A DNA stretch of 25,763 bases from an uncultured Eubacteriales bacterium (GCA_934457095.1 CAKSHJ010000015.1:1-25763); one strand, 5' to 3'. Positions 1-7,991 are shown, counted from the first letter of the stretch. The notes: a model not told the origin generated them from the sequence alone. Numbers and translations are program-made.

Positions 1-187
1 TTTCCCGCCACCGCTCCATGTACGTATGTACGCTTTGTTTTTTCCAAAACGCCGCTATATGGAAAAACTGCCGAGTTACCCGCTGTATTTTGGAGCGAGA
101 AATCAAGCCAGGTGAAATCCGCAAATTATTTGACTGATGGCAGAAATGGTTTCACGGAATCGCGCTTCTCGGAACAGCGTACCGGCA

Positions 188-241
188 TTACGAAAAAGTG
201 TGCATCTGCACGGTTTTATGAAATGCCACACGGTTTCGTAA
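188..241 (+). other. oriT: Candidate oriT for the MobV relaxase
   Basis: Bases 188-202 (TTACGAAAAAGTGTG) and 227-241 (CACACGGTTTCGTAA) form an imperfect inverted repeat with 13 of 15 positions paired. The left arm ends in AGTGTG, matching the end of the nick site known for MobV plasmids (pMV158: TAGTGTG/TTA, cleaved after the last G). The predicted cut would follow base 202. A smaller hairpin GTGC-ATCT-GCAC follows at once. Position upstream of, and on the same strand as, the relaxase gene is the normal MobV layout. The assignment rests on motif and position only. Confidence 0.45.
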
Positions 242-337
242 AGTCGATATCCCTCACCTATGAAGAGGGCATCGACCGCCGCGTTTCCAGCGGATTTGAG
301 CAGACCAGATTTTTACACCAGACAGCGAAGTGGATAT

Positions 338-366
338 GCCGGAGGGCGTACCGGCTTCGCTTTTTT
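338..366 (+). terminator. Hairpin with T-run upstream of mobilization genes
   Basis: GCCGG (338-342) pairs with CCGGC (351-355), and six Ts follow at 361-366. The stem is short, so this may be a weak terminator or attenuator separating the oriT-like region from the gene that starts at 396. Confidence 0.35.
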
Positions 367-395
367 ATTATCTGAATTTTGGAGGGGATTTGAAT

Positions 396-614
396 ATGAG
401 TGTACGCAATGAAATCAAGGCGCAGATCATTCGCGCCGGATTTACCATGCAGGAGGTGGTTGACCGGCTGGCCGAGGAATATGACTGGAGCGACAGTGTG
501 TCCAATCTGTCCGCCAAGTTGCAGCGGGAGAGCATCCGCTACAAGGAGGTCGTGGAGCTTGCCGATGTGCTGGACTGCGATATCGTGTGGGTGAAGCGAG
601 GTCAGCGCCGATGA
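396..614 (+). CDS. Small DNA-binding protein of a mobilization operon
   Basis: This encodes 72 aa. The start at 396 is chosen because GGAGGGG (381-387) lies 8 bases upstream; an in-frame start farther upstream lacks such a site. The N-terminal half (SVRNEIKAQIIRAGFTMQEV) followed by a short helix and LSAKLQRESIRYKEVVELA reads as a compact five-helix XRE/lambda-repressor-like fold. It resembles small proteins (I recall a DUF6471-like family, not certain) placed directly before MobV relaxases in Clostridial elements. Its stop overlaps the relaxase start as ATGA at 611-614, so the two are translationally coupled. A role as oriT-binding accessory factor or autoregulator is inferred from context. 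Confidence 0.7.
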   Translation: MSVRNEIKAQIIRAGFTMQEVVDRLAEEYDWSDSVSNLSAKLQRESIRYKEVVELADVLDCDIVWVKRGQRR

Positions 615-1567
615 AAGCACAGTACGCCGTTCTCCGATTTGCCAAGTACAAGGGGCCGGAAATCGGCCACATTGAAGCCCACAACGAGCGCACCAAGGAG
701 AAATACGCCAGCAATCCCGACGTGGACACGTCCCGCAGCCACCTCAATTTCCATCTGGTGACGCCGCAGCGCAAATACCGCGCCGAGGCGGAAAAGCAGA
801 TTGCGGAGGCGGGCTGCCGCACCCGTTCAGACAGCGTGCGGCTGGTGGAGGCTCTTGTGACCGCAACGCCAGAGTTCTTCAAGGGTAAGAAGAAAGCTGA
901 AATCAAAGCCTATTTTCAGGAGGCACTGGACTTCATCCGGGGACACCAGGACCCGAAAACGATCATATCCGCCGTGGTGCATATGGACGAGAAAACGCCC
1001 CATATGCACCTTTGCTTTGTCCCGCTGACAGCGGACGGGCGGCTCTCCGCCAAGGAGATCGTCGGCAACAAGAAGAAGCTGACACAGTGGCAGGACAGGT
1101 TCTGGGAGCACATGGTCAAGAAATATCCCGACCTGGAACGCGGCGAGAGCGCCAGTGAAACCGGGCGCGACCATATCCCGCCGAGACTGTTCAAGGAGGC
1201 GGTTCATCTGAACCGGATGAAAGAGCAGATATTGCAACTGATGACAGAGGCCAATCTTCTTAATAAAAAATCGAAAATGGAAGAGTTGGAGACATTGTTG
1301 GACAAATATGTTCCGGCAACAGAAGCTCTGCGGACGAAGCTTAGAAAGTATGATAAGGTGTACAAAGCGCTTTCTGATGAGAACAGCGCACTGGAAGCGG
1401 AATTGCAAATAGCAAAAGATGCCAGCAAGGAAAAGATTGCGGACAGACTGAAATACGGAAAAACGGAGCAGGAGCTTTGTGAACTTCATGCTCTGATAGA
1501 CAACATGCCACCGGAAATTGTAGCTGCTTACAGGAGAAAAACGACAGGATTACAAAACGAACGTTGA
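611..1567 (+). CDS. mobV: MobV-family relaxase (Mob/Pre plasmid mobilization protein)
   Basis: This encodes 318 aa. Relaxases of this family nick one strand at oriT and stay covalently attached to the 5' end during mobilization. The start at 611 is preferred over upstream in-frame codons because it sits in an ATGA overlap with the previous gene and gives the expected N-terminus MKAQYAVLRF. Visible motifs are AHNERT with His24, matching the catalytic His region of MobM (His22 in pMV158), and the metal-binding HMDEKTPHMH at residues 124-133 (HxDExxPHxH). The C-terminal third, from about residue 205, is charged and probably coiled coil. The element encodes no conjugation pore in this window, so it would need a helper. 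Intact and probably functional. Confidence 0.92.
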   Translation: MKAQYAVLRFAKYKGPEIGHIEAHNERTKEKYASNPDVDTSRSHLNFHLVTPQRKYRAEAEKQIAEAGCRTRSDSVRLVEALVTATPEFFKGKKKAEIKAYFQEALDFIRGHQDPKTIISAVVHMDEKTPHMHLCFVPLTADGRLSAKEIVGNKKKLTQWQDRFWEHMVKKYPDLERGESASETGRDHIPPRLFKEAVHLNRMKEQILQLMTEANLLNKKSKMEELETLLDKYVPATEALRTKLRKYDKVYKALSDENSALEAELQIAKDASKEKIADRLKYGKTEQELCELHALIDNMPPEIVAAYRRKTTGLQNER

Positions 1568-1576
1568 GGATAGCTT

Positions 1577-1786
1577 ATGAACAATGAATTGATGCGGGAT
1601 GAAAACTTCATTCGTTGTTCTACGATGATCGCCGAACTGCTGATGAAGTATAAATCTATGGAAACAGAGGAATACCAAGAGGGCTGGATGCAAGAAGGGG
1701 CATCCAGCCCTCTTCTTTTTTTGCTGCGGCTATTGAAAAGCTTTCTGTCATCGTATATACTGTTTGAAGTAGATGTTTATTACTGA
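1577..1786 (+). CDS. Small hypothetical protein of the mobilization cassette
   Basis: This encodes 69 aa, starting 9 bases after the relaxase stop with a GAGGA site at 1565-1569. The first 35 residues (MNNELMRDENFIRCSTMIAE and on) resemble small ORFs I recall beside relaxases in gut Firmicute elements. The second half runs straight through a perfect 15-bp terminator stem (1677-1714), so residues from about 34 on are encoded by terminator DNA and are unlikely to be conserved. Either the ancestral gene stopped earlier or the hairpin was acquired later. The function is unknown. Confidence 0.5.
   Translation: MNNELMRDENFIRCSTMIAELLMKYKSMETEEYQEGWMQEGASSPLLFLLRLLKSFLSSYILFEVDVYY
1677..1722 (+). 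terminator. Strong intrinsic terminator inside the end of a small ORF
   Basis: AAGAGGGCTGGATGC (1677-1691) and GCATCCAGCCCTCTT (1700-1714) are perfectly complementary over 15 bp with an 8-nt loop, followed by CTTTTTTT (1715-1722). It should end the mobilization operon before the recombinase gene. Confidence 0.85.
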
Positions 1787-1813
1787 CAAAATACAATGAA
1801 GGAGGTGCCGTCC

Positions 1814-3778
1814 ATGGAAAATGCATACATATATATACGTGTTTCAACTTTGATACAGGTGGACGGTTTTTCTCTTGAGGCACAGGAAGCGGAAATTAGA
1901 GCTTTTGCGGAAGCACGCAAGATCAATATTGTCGGGAAATATACGGATGAAGGTAAATCTGGCAAAAATGCCGAACATCGTCCTGCCTTTACGCAGATGA
2001 TGGAGGATATTCGGAGCAAGAAGGACAACATTCGTTATGTTCTTGTTTTTAAGCTTTCCCGTTTTGCCAGAAACACCAGTGACACCGCAAAGTATCTTCA
2101 GGAGCTTTCAAGCTATGGGATTGGTCTTTTGGGGATCAAGGACGGAATTGACACTTCAACCGTTACTGGCAAGATGATTGCAAATATTATGGGAGCTGTT
2201 GCGGAAGTCGAGCTTGAGAACATTCATGAACAGACGCTTGCCGGAAGACAGCAAAAAGCCAGAAACGGTCTCTGGAATGGAGCGCAGGCCCCGTTTGGAT
2301 ATTCTTTGAAGGATAAAAAACTAATGATATATTTGAAAGAAGCGGAAACGGTCAAGGAGATTTTCCGGCTCTACACAGAGGAAGGGCAGAGTATCAGCTA
2401 CATTGCAAAGAAACTTAATGATGAAAACATCCAGCGTGAGCAGCGCGGAAATGTAAAAATCTCTGGCTTTACAGACAGAACCGTCCGTATCATTCTCAGT
2501 AATCCGGTTTATGCAGGCATGATCTCCTACGGTCGCCGTCATACGGTAAAGGTTGAGGGAAAGAACAACGAAACGAAGGTCGTGAAGCAAGACGATGAAA
2601 GCAAGATTATCCTTGTGGATGGCGTACATGAACCGATTGTCAGCAAGGAGACCTTTGCAAAAGCGGAAGAGCGGCTGAAAAAGAATGTTGCCCATCGAAA
2701 GACCAGAAGTGACAGTACGACCGTTTATCCACTGACCGGCCTGATCAGATGTCCAGACTGCGGGAAAAACATCTTTGGTTATACTGCACCGCCAAGGAAA
2801 AAGAAAAACGGAAAAGAAGGTTATTATCCGAGATATATTTCCTATCGGTGCATATCCGGTAGAGATAGAAATGGAATCAGCTGTTCTCTTGCCAACAAGT
2901 ATTACAGCGGCACCAAACTGGAAACCGAGGTGAAGGAGGTCATATCCTCCATGGTGACAATCCCGGAGTTTGTAGAGCTTATTTCTCAAAAGATTGATAT
3001 CCAAACAGATGTAAATTCTCTGCGGAAGAAGCAGACAGCAATCCGAAATGAGATCACCAAATATAACGGCAATCTGCTTCAGACCGAAAAGAGACTGACG
3101 GAGCTTGACATTGCGGATAGGCACTATCAAAATAAAGTAGACAGTTTAAATCGTATTCTGGATGATCTGTATGAAAAGATCGAGGATGCACAGACAAGAC
3201 TTGATGAAGTAAATCAGGAAATCACTATGGTTGAAAAATCTGCCATGACGAAGAAATCCATCTTTGAAATGCTGGAAGGCTTCAGCAAGTACTACGATGT
3301 CATGTCGCCGGAGGATAAAAAGGCATTGTTGCAGGCTATGGTTTCGTTTATAGAGCTGTATCCGGAAAAGCGGGATGACAAGCATCTGATAAAGACGATC
3401 CATTTCACCTTCCCTGTTACCTACGATGGTGAAAGCGGAGCATTATTTGTCAGAACTAATGAACAGCAAGTTGAGACGGTGTGCTTGTTGTCCAAACTTA
3501 ATGCGAAGCAACATATTGAGGTTGAGATTAAGATGGACGAGTTGGATCTGACTGCTGCGGAGAGTAAGGCGACTTATGATGAAATCAAGGCATACATACA
3601 GCAAAAATATAGTTTGAAGGTTAGTAGCTTATATATTGCACAGGTAAAGCAGAGATGTGGTATAATAGAGCGTGAAAATTATAATAAAGCAAAGTCTGGG
3701 GATGCTAAGCAACCTCAGTGCCCACCAGAAAAGGAAGCGGCAATTAAAGAAGCATTAATATATTTCCAGATGCTCTAA
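1814..3778 (+). CDS. Large serine recombinase (site-specific integrase)
   Basis: This encodes 654 aa. The start at 1814 has GGAGGT at 1801-1806. Domain order is as follows. The resolvase catalytic domain spans about 1-150, with nucleophile Ser11 in YIRVST and KLSRFARN. The recombinase domain spans about 160-290 (GLWNGAQAPFGY, RTVRIILSNPVYAGMI). A zinc ribbon lies at about 310-365 (CPDCGK and later cysteines), then a coiled coil at about 390-480. Such enzymes integrate and excise elements without host factors. The last 75-80 residues, from about VETVCLLSKLNAKQ to the end, look like an added module that I also recall at the C-terminus of rRNA uracil-methyltransferase-like and other recombinase proteins in gut Clostridia. 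It may relate to the integration target. No frame damage is visible; this is the best candidate integrase for the left element. Confidence 0.9.
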   Translation: MENAYIYIRVSTLIQVDGFSLEAQEAEIRAFAEARKINIVGKYTDEGKSGKNAEHRPAFTQMMEDIRSKKDNIRYVLVFKLSRFARNTSDTAKYLQELSSYGIGLLGIKDGIDTSTVTGKMIANIMGAVAEVELENIHEQTLAGRQQKARNGLWNGAQAPFGYSLKDKKLMIYLKEAETVKEIFRLYTEEGQSISYIAKKLNDENIQREQRGNVKISGFTDRTVRIILSNPVYAGMISYGRRHTVKVEGKNNETKVVKQDDESKIILVDGVHEPIVSKETFAKAEERLKKNVAHRKTRSDSTTVYPLTGLIRCPDCGKNIFGYTAPPRKKKNGKEGYYPRYISYRCISGRDRNGISCSLANKYYSGTKLETEVKEVISSMVTIPEFVELISQKIDIQTDVNSLRKKQTAIRNEITKYNGNLLQTEKRLTELDIADRHYQNKVDSLNRILDDLYEKIEDAQTRLDEVNQEITMVEKSAMTKKSIFEMLEGFSKYYDVMSPEDKKALLQAMVSFIELYPEKRDDKHLIKTIHFTFPVTYDGESGALFVRTNEQQVETVCLLSKLNAKQHIEVEIKMDELDLTAAESKATYDEIKAYIQQKYSLKVSSLYIAQVKQRCGIIERENYNKAKSGDAKQPQCPPEKEAAIKEALIYFQML

Positions 3779-3803
3779 GAAACATCGAAAAGGAGTGAAA
3801 CTA

Positions 3804-4638
3804 TTGGTTACAATTATTACTGGTACAACAAAAAAACCAACATCCAGCGAATTTTTGAAAAAATTTTTTCATAGCCACAATGAACTTGATGGATATTTAT
3901 ATATTGGATATCCAATTATTGGTACGGTAGATGGTGCTTATCCTATTGATGGTCTTTGGATTTCTCCTGATAAGGGACTGGTTATTTTTAATCTTATCGA
4001 GGGTAAAAACACCGAGGGAAACCAATCTTGAGAAAGATGAATTGCGCCCAGATGATATAATTGTAATCAACCCAGATCCATTGACAACTAAAACAAATGT
4101 TGCAACTATTCGATCGCATTTATATCAAAAAGGCATACAGTCTCATACAGCCGGAGTCGATACGACACCCGATATATTCTTCGATGAAGATAATGCTTCT
4201 GTAGCATTTACAGGAATCTATAGGGCAAAAGGAAACGAAGCAGCTATGGTTTATATTGTTAATGCACAGGCTTGCTTTGAAGCGTTGTTTGATTTGGCCA
4301 AAATTCGTAATCAGTTGTTTACTGCTATCACTCGAAGCAAAGCGTGGGTAAGAGTTTTAGGTGTAGGTTCACAAATGGATGGACTTATTGACGAGTATGA
4401 AAGCATAAAAAAGCATAAGTTCACTTTGGATTTTATTTACCCAACAAAGGCTCAGCGAGACCATATGAATATTGTTAATCGTGATATGAGCGAGGTTGAG
4501 AAAAATAAGATTAAAAAGAGCAAAGGAAATATTGCGAGTCTAATTGAGGAATTAGAAAGCGGAAATATTTATATTGAGGATTTGGGAGAAGATCAAGTGG
4601 AACGCCTTATGTCCCTTCTTAAAGGTAAGGAGGAATAA
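3804..4638 (+). pseudogene. Decayed NERD / superfamily-1 helicase gene with internal deletion
   Basis: Two pieces of one gene are in different frames. Piece one (TTG start at 3804, AGGAG at 3791-3795, open to 4031) encodes about 65 aa ending ISPDKGLVIFNLIEGKN, typical of the start of a nuclease-related domain attached to a helicase. Piece two (about 4020-4638) encodes the helicase C-terminus, with YRAKGNEAAMVYIVNAQ like motif V and LFTAITRSKAWVRVLG like motif VI of UvrD/Rep-type enzymes. The middle, with Walker A and B motifs, is missing and the join near 4000-4030 is out of frame. It is therefore inactive. Base composition is clearly more AT-rich than the flanking recombinase genes. The gene sits 3 bases before a DUF2290 gene, suggesting a former two-gene operon, plausibly anti-phage defence. 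Confidence 0.75.
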
Positions 4639-4641
4639 GTA

Positions 4642-5301
4642 TTGGGTCCCAAAAATATCCTAAAACAAATAAATCAACTGACAGTTGATGTTATTGAAGC
4701 TGGCATCTGTGATGCACAGAATTTTCCTTCGCTAACACAGGGTCCGGGGGGAATTAGTGAGATAGGAATTAGTTCTGTTGATAATTCGATTTTTCTAAAA
4801 AATATTCCGTATAGTGAAATGTATTCTGAACTCTTAAAAAGAAAATATTATAATTTCAAAATGATAGATGGAGCTTTAATTAGTCTTTTATACAGATTTC
4901 AAAACAATAATATAATAGCACACAGATTGTCATTTTTTCCTGCCCCTAATTTAGAGGTGTTCCAAAATGAACCAGAGCTATATTTAGAGGATGAAATATA
5001 TCTTGAATTCTTAGACGAAAGGATTGTTACTGTTCCATTAAGATTTGATTTTGATTCAGGTGATGCATTTGTTCCGGTAGAACACCCTAAATCACATTTA
5101 ACCTTAGGTCAATACGAAAATTGTCGTATCCCAGTTTCCTCAGCTGTTTCTCCATATCAATTTATGGAATTTATACTAAGAAATTTTTATCATACAGCGC
5201 AAAACAAAAGTTGCATTCATCTCACAAAGTATACTGATAAGTTCGAAAAAAGTATTGTTTCAGAGGAAGAAACTTTGGTTCATATTTGTACACCTTCATG
5301 A
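4642..5301 (+). CDS. DUF2290 domain protein, partner of the broken helicase
   Basis: This encodes 219 aa. The TTG start at 4642 has AAGGAGG at 4627-4633. I recognise the DUF2290 pattern: IKQINQLTVDVIEAGICDAQ-like N-terminus, FKMIDGALISLLYRF, a run NEPELYLEDEIYLEF, RFDFDSGDAFVPVEHPKSHL, then LGQYENCRIPVSSA and FILRNFYHTA. Biochemistry is unknown to me. Position 3 bases behind the helicase remnant implies translational coupling and a joint role. The reading frame is intact although its partner is destroyed, so it is either recently orphaned or retained for its own effect. Its 3' end overlaps the convergent DUF6076 gene by 22 bp, which suggests the end has been reshaped by a junction. Confidence 0.75.
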   Translation: MGPKNILKQINQLTVDVIEAGICDAQNFPSLTQGPGGISEIGISSVDNSIFLKNIPYSEMYSELLKRKYYNFKMIDGALISLLYRFQNNNIIAHRLSFFPAPNLEVFQNEPELYLEDEIYLEFLDERIVTVPLRFDFDSGDAFVPVEHPKSHLTLGQYENCRIPVSSAVSPYQFMEFILRNFYHTAQNKSCIHLTKYTDKFEKSIVSEEETLVHICTPS

Positions 5302-6338
5302 TTAAATAGTTCCACGATAATATTACTCTGCTGGAGCAGCCAGTCCGAAAATTCTTTCGGGCTGGCTGTTTTCTTTTTTACAGCCTGTTTCCGTTGCAGG
5401 GCTTCTTTTTTGAAGGATTCAAAAGCAGCCAGCATTTCTTCCAAACGGTCAGAAGGAAAACCAGAAGTTTTCTTTGCCTTATTGATTTTGTTTCGCCAAT
5501 TCTGGCACTCGTTTTTGTAGAGTAGATCATAATTGTTTTCTCTGGCTCTCTCATCAAACTCACGCTTGTTCTGGAGAGATTGCTTTTTACGGCACTTATC
5601 ACTGCACAGCTCATATCGTTGGCTTTTGGCAAGAAATACTTTTCCGCAGATTTTGCATTTCCGAAAATAAAGCCCCCAATCGCTCAGGCGGTTCAGATAA
5701 TAGATCATCAGTGGATACAGGGATGAATAGGCAGCAACACACTCCATTTTACGTTTGTTGTCCGGATGCCAGAGGTCAAGCCGGGTATCTTCCTGCGGCA
5801 CAGAGCCATGAATATGCGTGGAAACATTCAGGCGCTTGGGTTTCCCTGTATCCTCGTCAAAGTCAAGGGGTGGATTGCCCATAAATAAGGCTGTAAAGCC
5901 ATTCATTTTTTCGATAAAACGTTCGCAGGCAGATTCCCGATCTCGTGGTTCTCTTGCCTTTAAATATTCATTCCAGACACGAAGTGCCACATACATTCTC
6001 ACCGGATCACCGGTGAGATATTTTTTTGCCAGAAAATCACCAGACACCTGTTCCAGTTCGGGCTGTTTCCAACGATTGGAGTGCAGGGCTTCTCTCAGTG
6101 GTATTAAACCAAGGCGATTCCATTCGCCGTCCGAATCATGCTCAAAGGTTGAAAGCATAGTTCCCAAAGGGCGTGTAACATCACAAAGCACCTCTGCATC
6201 GTCATATCCCTGTAAACGAAACCGGATTTGCAGTTCTTCTCCAATTAAAATACGTTCTTTCATTTTCTGCCTGTCCAACGTCAGTACCAGCAGGACACGG
6301 TCATAAAGCGGTTCGTGCCTCACAAATTCAAAATCCAT
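5280..6338 (-). CDS. DUF6076 domain protein with zinc-finger-like motif
   Basis: This encodes 352 aa on the minus strand. It resembles DUF6076 proteins, which I recall as common cargo in Clostridial integrative elements. At about residues 232-250 there is a CKICGKVFLAK...CSDKCRKK arrangement (CxxC then CxxxC), a likely zinc-binding site of the kind used for DNA or RNA contact. The C-terminal 80 residues are Lys/Arg/Gln-rich and probably helical. The function is unknown. It is divergent from the excisionase-like gene across a 327-bp gap, and its end overlaps DUF2290 tail to tail. Confidence 0.7.
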   Translation of the reverse strand: MDFEFVRHEPLYDRVLLVLTLDRQKMKERILIGEELQIRFRLQGYDDAEVLCDVTRPLGTMLSTFEHDSDGEWNRLGLIPLREALHSNRWKQPELEQVSGDFLAKKYLTGDPVRMYVALRVWNEYLKAREPRDRESACERFIEKMNGFTALFMGNPPLDFDEDTGKPKRLNVSTHIHGSVPQEDTRLDLWHPDNKRKMECVAAYSSLYPLMIYYLNRLSDWGLYFRKCKICGKVFLAKSQRYELCSDKCRKKQSLQNKREFDERARENNYDLLYKNECQNWRNKINKAKKTSGFPSDRLEEMLAAFESFKKEALQRKQAVKKKTASPKEFSDWLLQQSNIIVELFNHEGVQI

Positions 6339-6515
6339 ACAATTTCCTCATTTCGCTTTATGGTAATTTTGTAATTTAGTTATATTAGTTACACTCATGG
6401 TACTGCGAAACTATTGTTTTGTCAAGTTTGTAGCGATATGATGGCGTCGGATAGTAATTTCGTTCCATCGTGTACATTGACAACTGAATGACCGTCTGAA
6501 CTGAGATAAACCGCC

Positions 6516-6650
6516 ATGACCTCTCCTGAAACGGAGGGCGAGCGCATCGAAAAACTGATGACTCATGTATGTCGAGCAGGGCAGCATGAAGGAAACGGAA
6601 CAGGTAGAACGGCAAATATGCGGAAAATAAAAATCAATCAATTTAAATAA
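6516..6650 (+). CDS. Possible 44-aa leader ORF before the excisionase gene
   Basis: In the gap 6339-6665 the only open frame pointing at the excisionase gene runs from ATG 6516 to TAA 6648-6650, directly abutting the AGGAGG of the next gene. It encodes a Gly/Arg-rich peptide (MTSPETEGERIEKLMTHVCR and on). No good ribosome site precedes it. It may be real, a regulatory leader, or chance. The rest of the gap carries TTGACA (6477-6482) but no -10 I trust. Confidence 0.25.
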   Translation: MTSPETEGERIEKLMTHVCRAGQHEGNGTGRTANMRKIKINQFK

Positions 6651-6665
6651 AGGAGGAACACCAAT

Positions 6666-6899
6666 ATGAAAGAACAAATGAAGTGGAATGATTACGACTC
6701 GCTGCCCCTGATTTTGGATGTTACGGATATTCAGCATATCATGGGAATTTCCAGAGCCAGTGCTTATGAGCTGGTACACACACCGGGGTTTCCGGTGGTG
6801 CGCAGTGGCAGGCTGATTAAAATCAGCAAGAAAGCCTTTTTTAATTGGCTGGACAGCGGCGGCAATTCCCACGAGAACGAAAAAGAGAAAACAGCATAA
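6666..6899 (+). CDS. xis: Excisionase-like helix-turn-helix protein
   Basis: This encodes 77 aa, with AGGAGG at 6651-6656 and start at 6666. The core LDVTDIQHIMGISRASAYEL followed by GFPVVRSGRLIKISKKAFFNWL is the MerR-like winged helix (HTH_17) of excisionases: a recognition helix, the beta-wing with R-x-G-R-L-x-I, and a closing helix. Such proteins bend DNA for element excision and often regulate nearby genes. It is followed by the 101-aa gene and a serine resolvase, forming one rightward module. Confidence 0.85.
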   Translation: MKEQMKWNDYDSLPLILDVTDIQHIMGISRASAYELVHTPGFPVVRSGRLIKISKKAFFNWLDSGGNSHENEKEKTA

Positions 6900-6928
6900 C
6901 CGTGAAATGGAATATGAGGAGGATTTTT

Positions 6929-7234
6929 ATGATGAAGCTGTCTAAGTATGAGAAAGAAACCATTATCAACTGGAACGAAGCGGAAAGCGCCGCCAGCATC
7001 TATACTTTCAACGCTAATCTGAAACGCAGATTGGCAGAGTTCAGCCGGAAATATCCCCAACTGTGTCGGTTAGAGCGCAGTACCTCGGAGGGCAGCGTGA
7101 CCTATGTGATTGAAAAGTCCAGGCTGTCTGTCCGTTTGATTCCACCATACAGTGAGGAACGGCTGGCAGCTGCCAGAAAGTACGCCAAACAGCATGGATT
7201 TCAGGTTTTGCGTGCAGAAAAGGAAAGTGCCTGA
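6929..7234 (+). CDS. Conserved small mobile-element protein (101 aa)
   Basis: The start at 6929 is chosen because GAGGAGG (6915-6922) sits just before it. The sequence MMKLSKYEKETIINWNEAES followed by AASIYTFNANLKRRLAEFSR reads as a small protein I recall next to excisionase and recombinase genes in Clostridial elements. Homologs begin MKLSKYEQETII-like. It is basic with a helical N-terminus and a beta strand-rich middle (VTYVIEKSRLSVRLIPP). The function is not known. It starts 30 bases after the excisionase-like gene and is probably co-transcribed. Confidence 0.65.
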   Translation: MMKLSKYEKETIINWNEAESAASIYTFNANLKRRLAEFSRKYPQLCRLERSTSEGSVTYVIEKSRLSVRLIPPYSEERLAAARKYAKQHGFQVLRAEKESA

Positions 7235-7354
7235 TTATAGGGCAAATGACTGCGAAATGCGGGTCTGCACCTGGCATTTTCACAGGCTGCTTATTCAGGT
7301 GTAAAAGTATCCAGTACCATAGAAGATGAAAAATATCCGGTTCGGGAGTTGTTT

Positions 7355-7366
7355 TCCTGATCAGGA
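7355..7366. promoter_or_regulatory. 12-bp perfect palindrome before the resolvase gene
   Basis: TCCTGATCAGGA lies directly before the AAAGGAGG ribosome site of the resolvase gene. It could be an operator or part of a resolution site. Only the symmetry and position support this. Confidence 0.3.
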
Positions 7367-7383
7367 GAAAGGAGGAAAAAGCA

Positions 7384-7991
7384 ATGGGAAATTTGTATGG
7401 ATATATCCGTGTCAGCACCAGAGAACAGAATGAGGACAGGCAGATTCTTGCACTGAAAGACCTTTCTATCCCAGAGAAAAATCTGTTTATCGATAAGCAA
7501 TCCGGTAAGGACTTTGAGCGTCCGCAGTACCGGAAAATGGTACGGAAACTAAAAAAGACGATCTGCTCTATATCAAGAGCATCGACCGTCTGGGGCGCAA
7601 CTATTCTGAAATTCTGGAGCAATGGCGGATACTGACCAAGGAAAAAGGGATTGATATTGTGGTGCTGGATATGCCCCTGCTGGATACCCGTCGGGGCAAA
7701 GACCTGATGGGGACATTCCTCGGTGATATTGTGCTGCAGGTATTGTCCTTTGTGGCAGAAAACGAGCGAAGCAATATCCGGCAGCGTCAGGCAGAAGGAA
7801 TTGCCGCCGCCAAAGCAAGAGGAGTCCGTTTTGGACGCCCACCGAAGCCTTTACCGGAAAACTTCCACCACCTATACCAAAAATGGAAAAATGGAAAAAT
7901 CACCGGCACAGCTGCTGCAAAGCTGTGCGGGATGCCGCTTTCCACATTCCGCTATCGTGCAGAGATTTACGAAAAAGTCAAATTATTGTAA
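7384..7991 (+). pseudogene. Serine resolvase/invertase, frame broken at a slippery A-run
   Basis: The ancestral product is about 203 aa. The N-terminal part (7384-7557) has YGYIRVSTREQNEDRQ with the catalytic Ser. The frame then fails at 7551-7557, and the rest (from GAC at 7557 to the stop at 7989-7991) continues one base back, giving DDLLYIKSIDRLGRNYSEIL, then AENERSNIRQRQAEGIAAAK (helix E) and a C-terminal helix-turn-helix (KITGTAAAKLCGMPLSTFRY). The break is A_AAA_AAG in the zero frame, a canonical -1 slippage heptamer, with TGCTCT/AGAGCA hairpin arms (7564-7569, 7576-7581) 6 nt downstream. Loss of one A from a run of seven gives the same picture. So this is either a pseudogene or a gene expressed by frameshifting. 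Confidence 0.75.

Larger units (their letters stand above)
1..375 (+). other. Open frame with no visible start; no confident gene in 1-395
   Basis: The first forward frame is open from base 1 to the stop at 373-375, about 124 codons, and its beginning lies outside the window. I recognise no domain. The stretch overlaps a strong inverted repeat (188-241) and a hairpin with a T-run (338-366), so it may equally be a non-coding transfer-origin/leader region upstream of the mobilization genes. An open run of this length is uncommon but possible by chance. I would not annotate it as a protein without homologs. Confidence 0.2.

Noticed and set aside
827..1489. Long minus-strand ORF opposite the relaxase
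   Set aside because: It is a shadow of the relaxase gene in a GC-rich region, with no recognisable domain or ribosome site.
6470..6500. ACATTGACAACTGAATG resembling a clostridial rRNA spacer sequence
   Set aside because: It is short, with no rRNA sequence around; more likely chance or a mobile-element leader.
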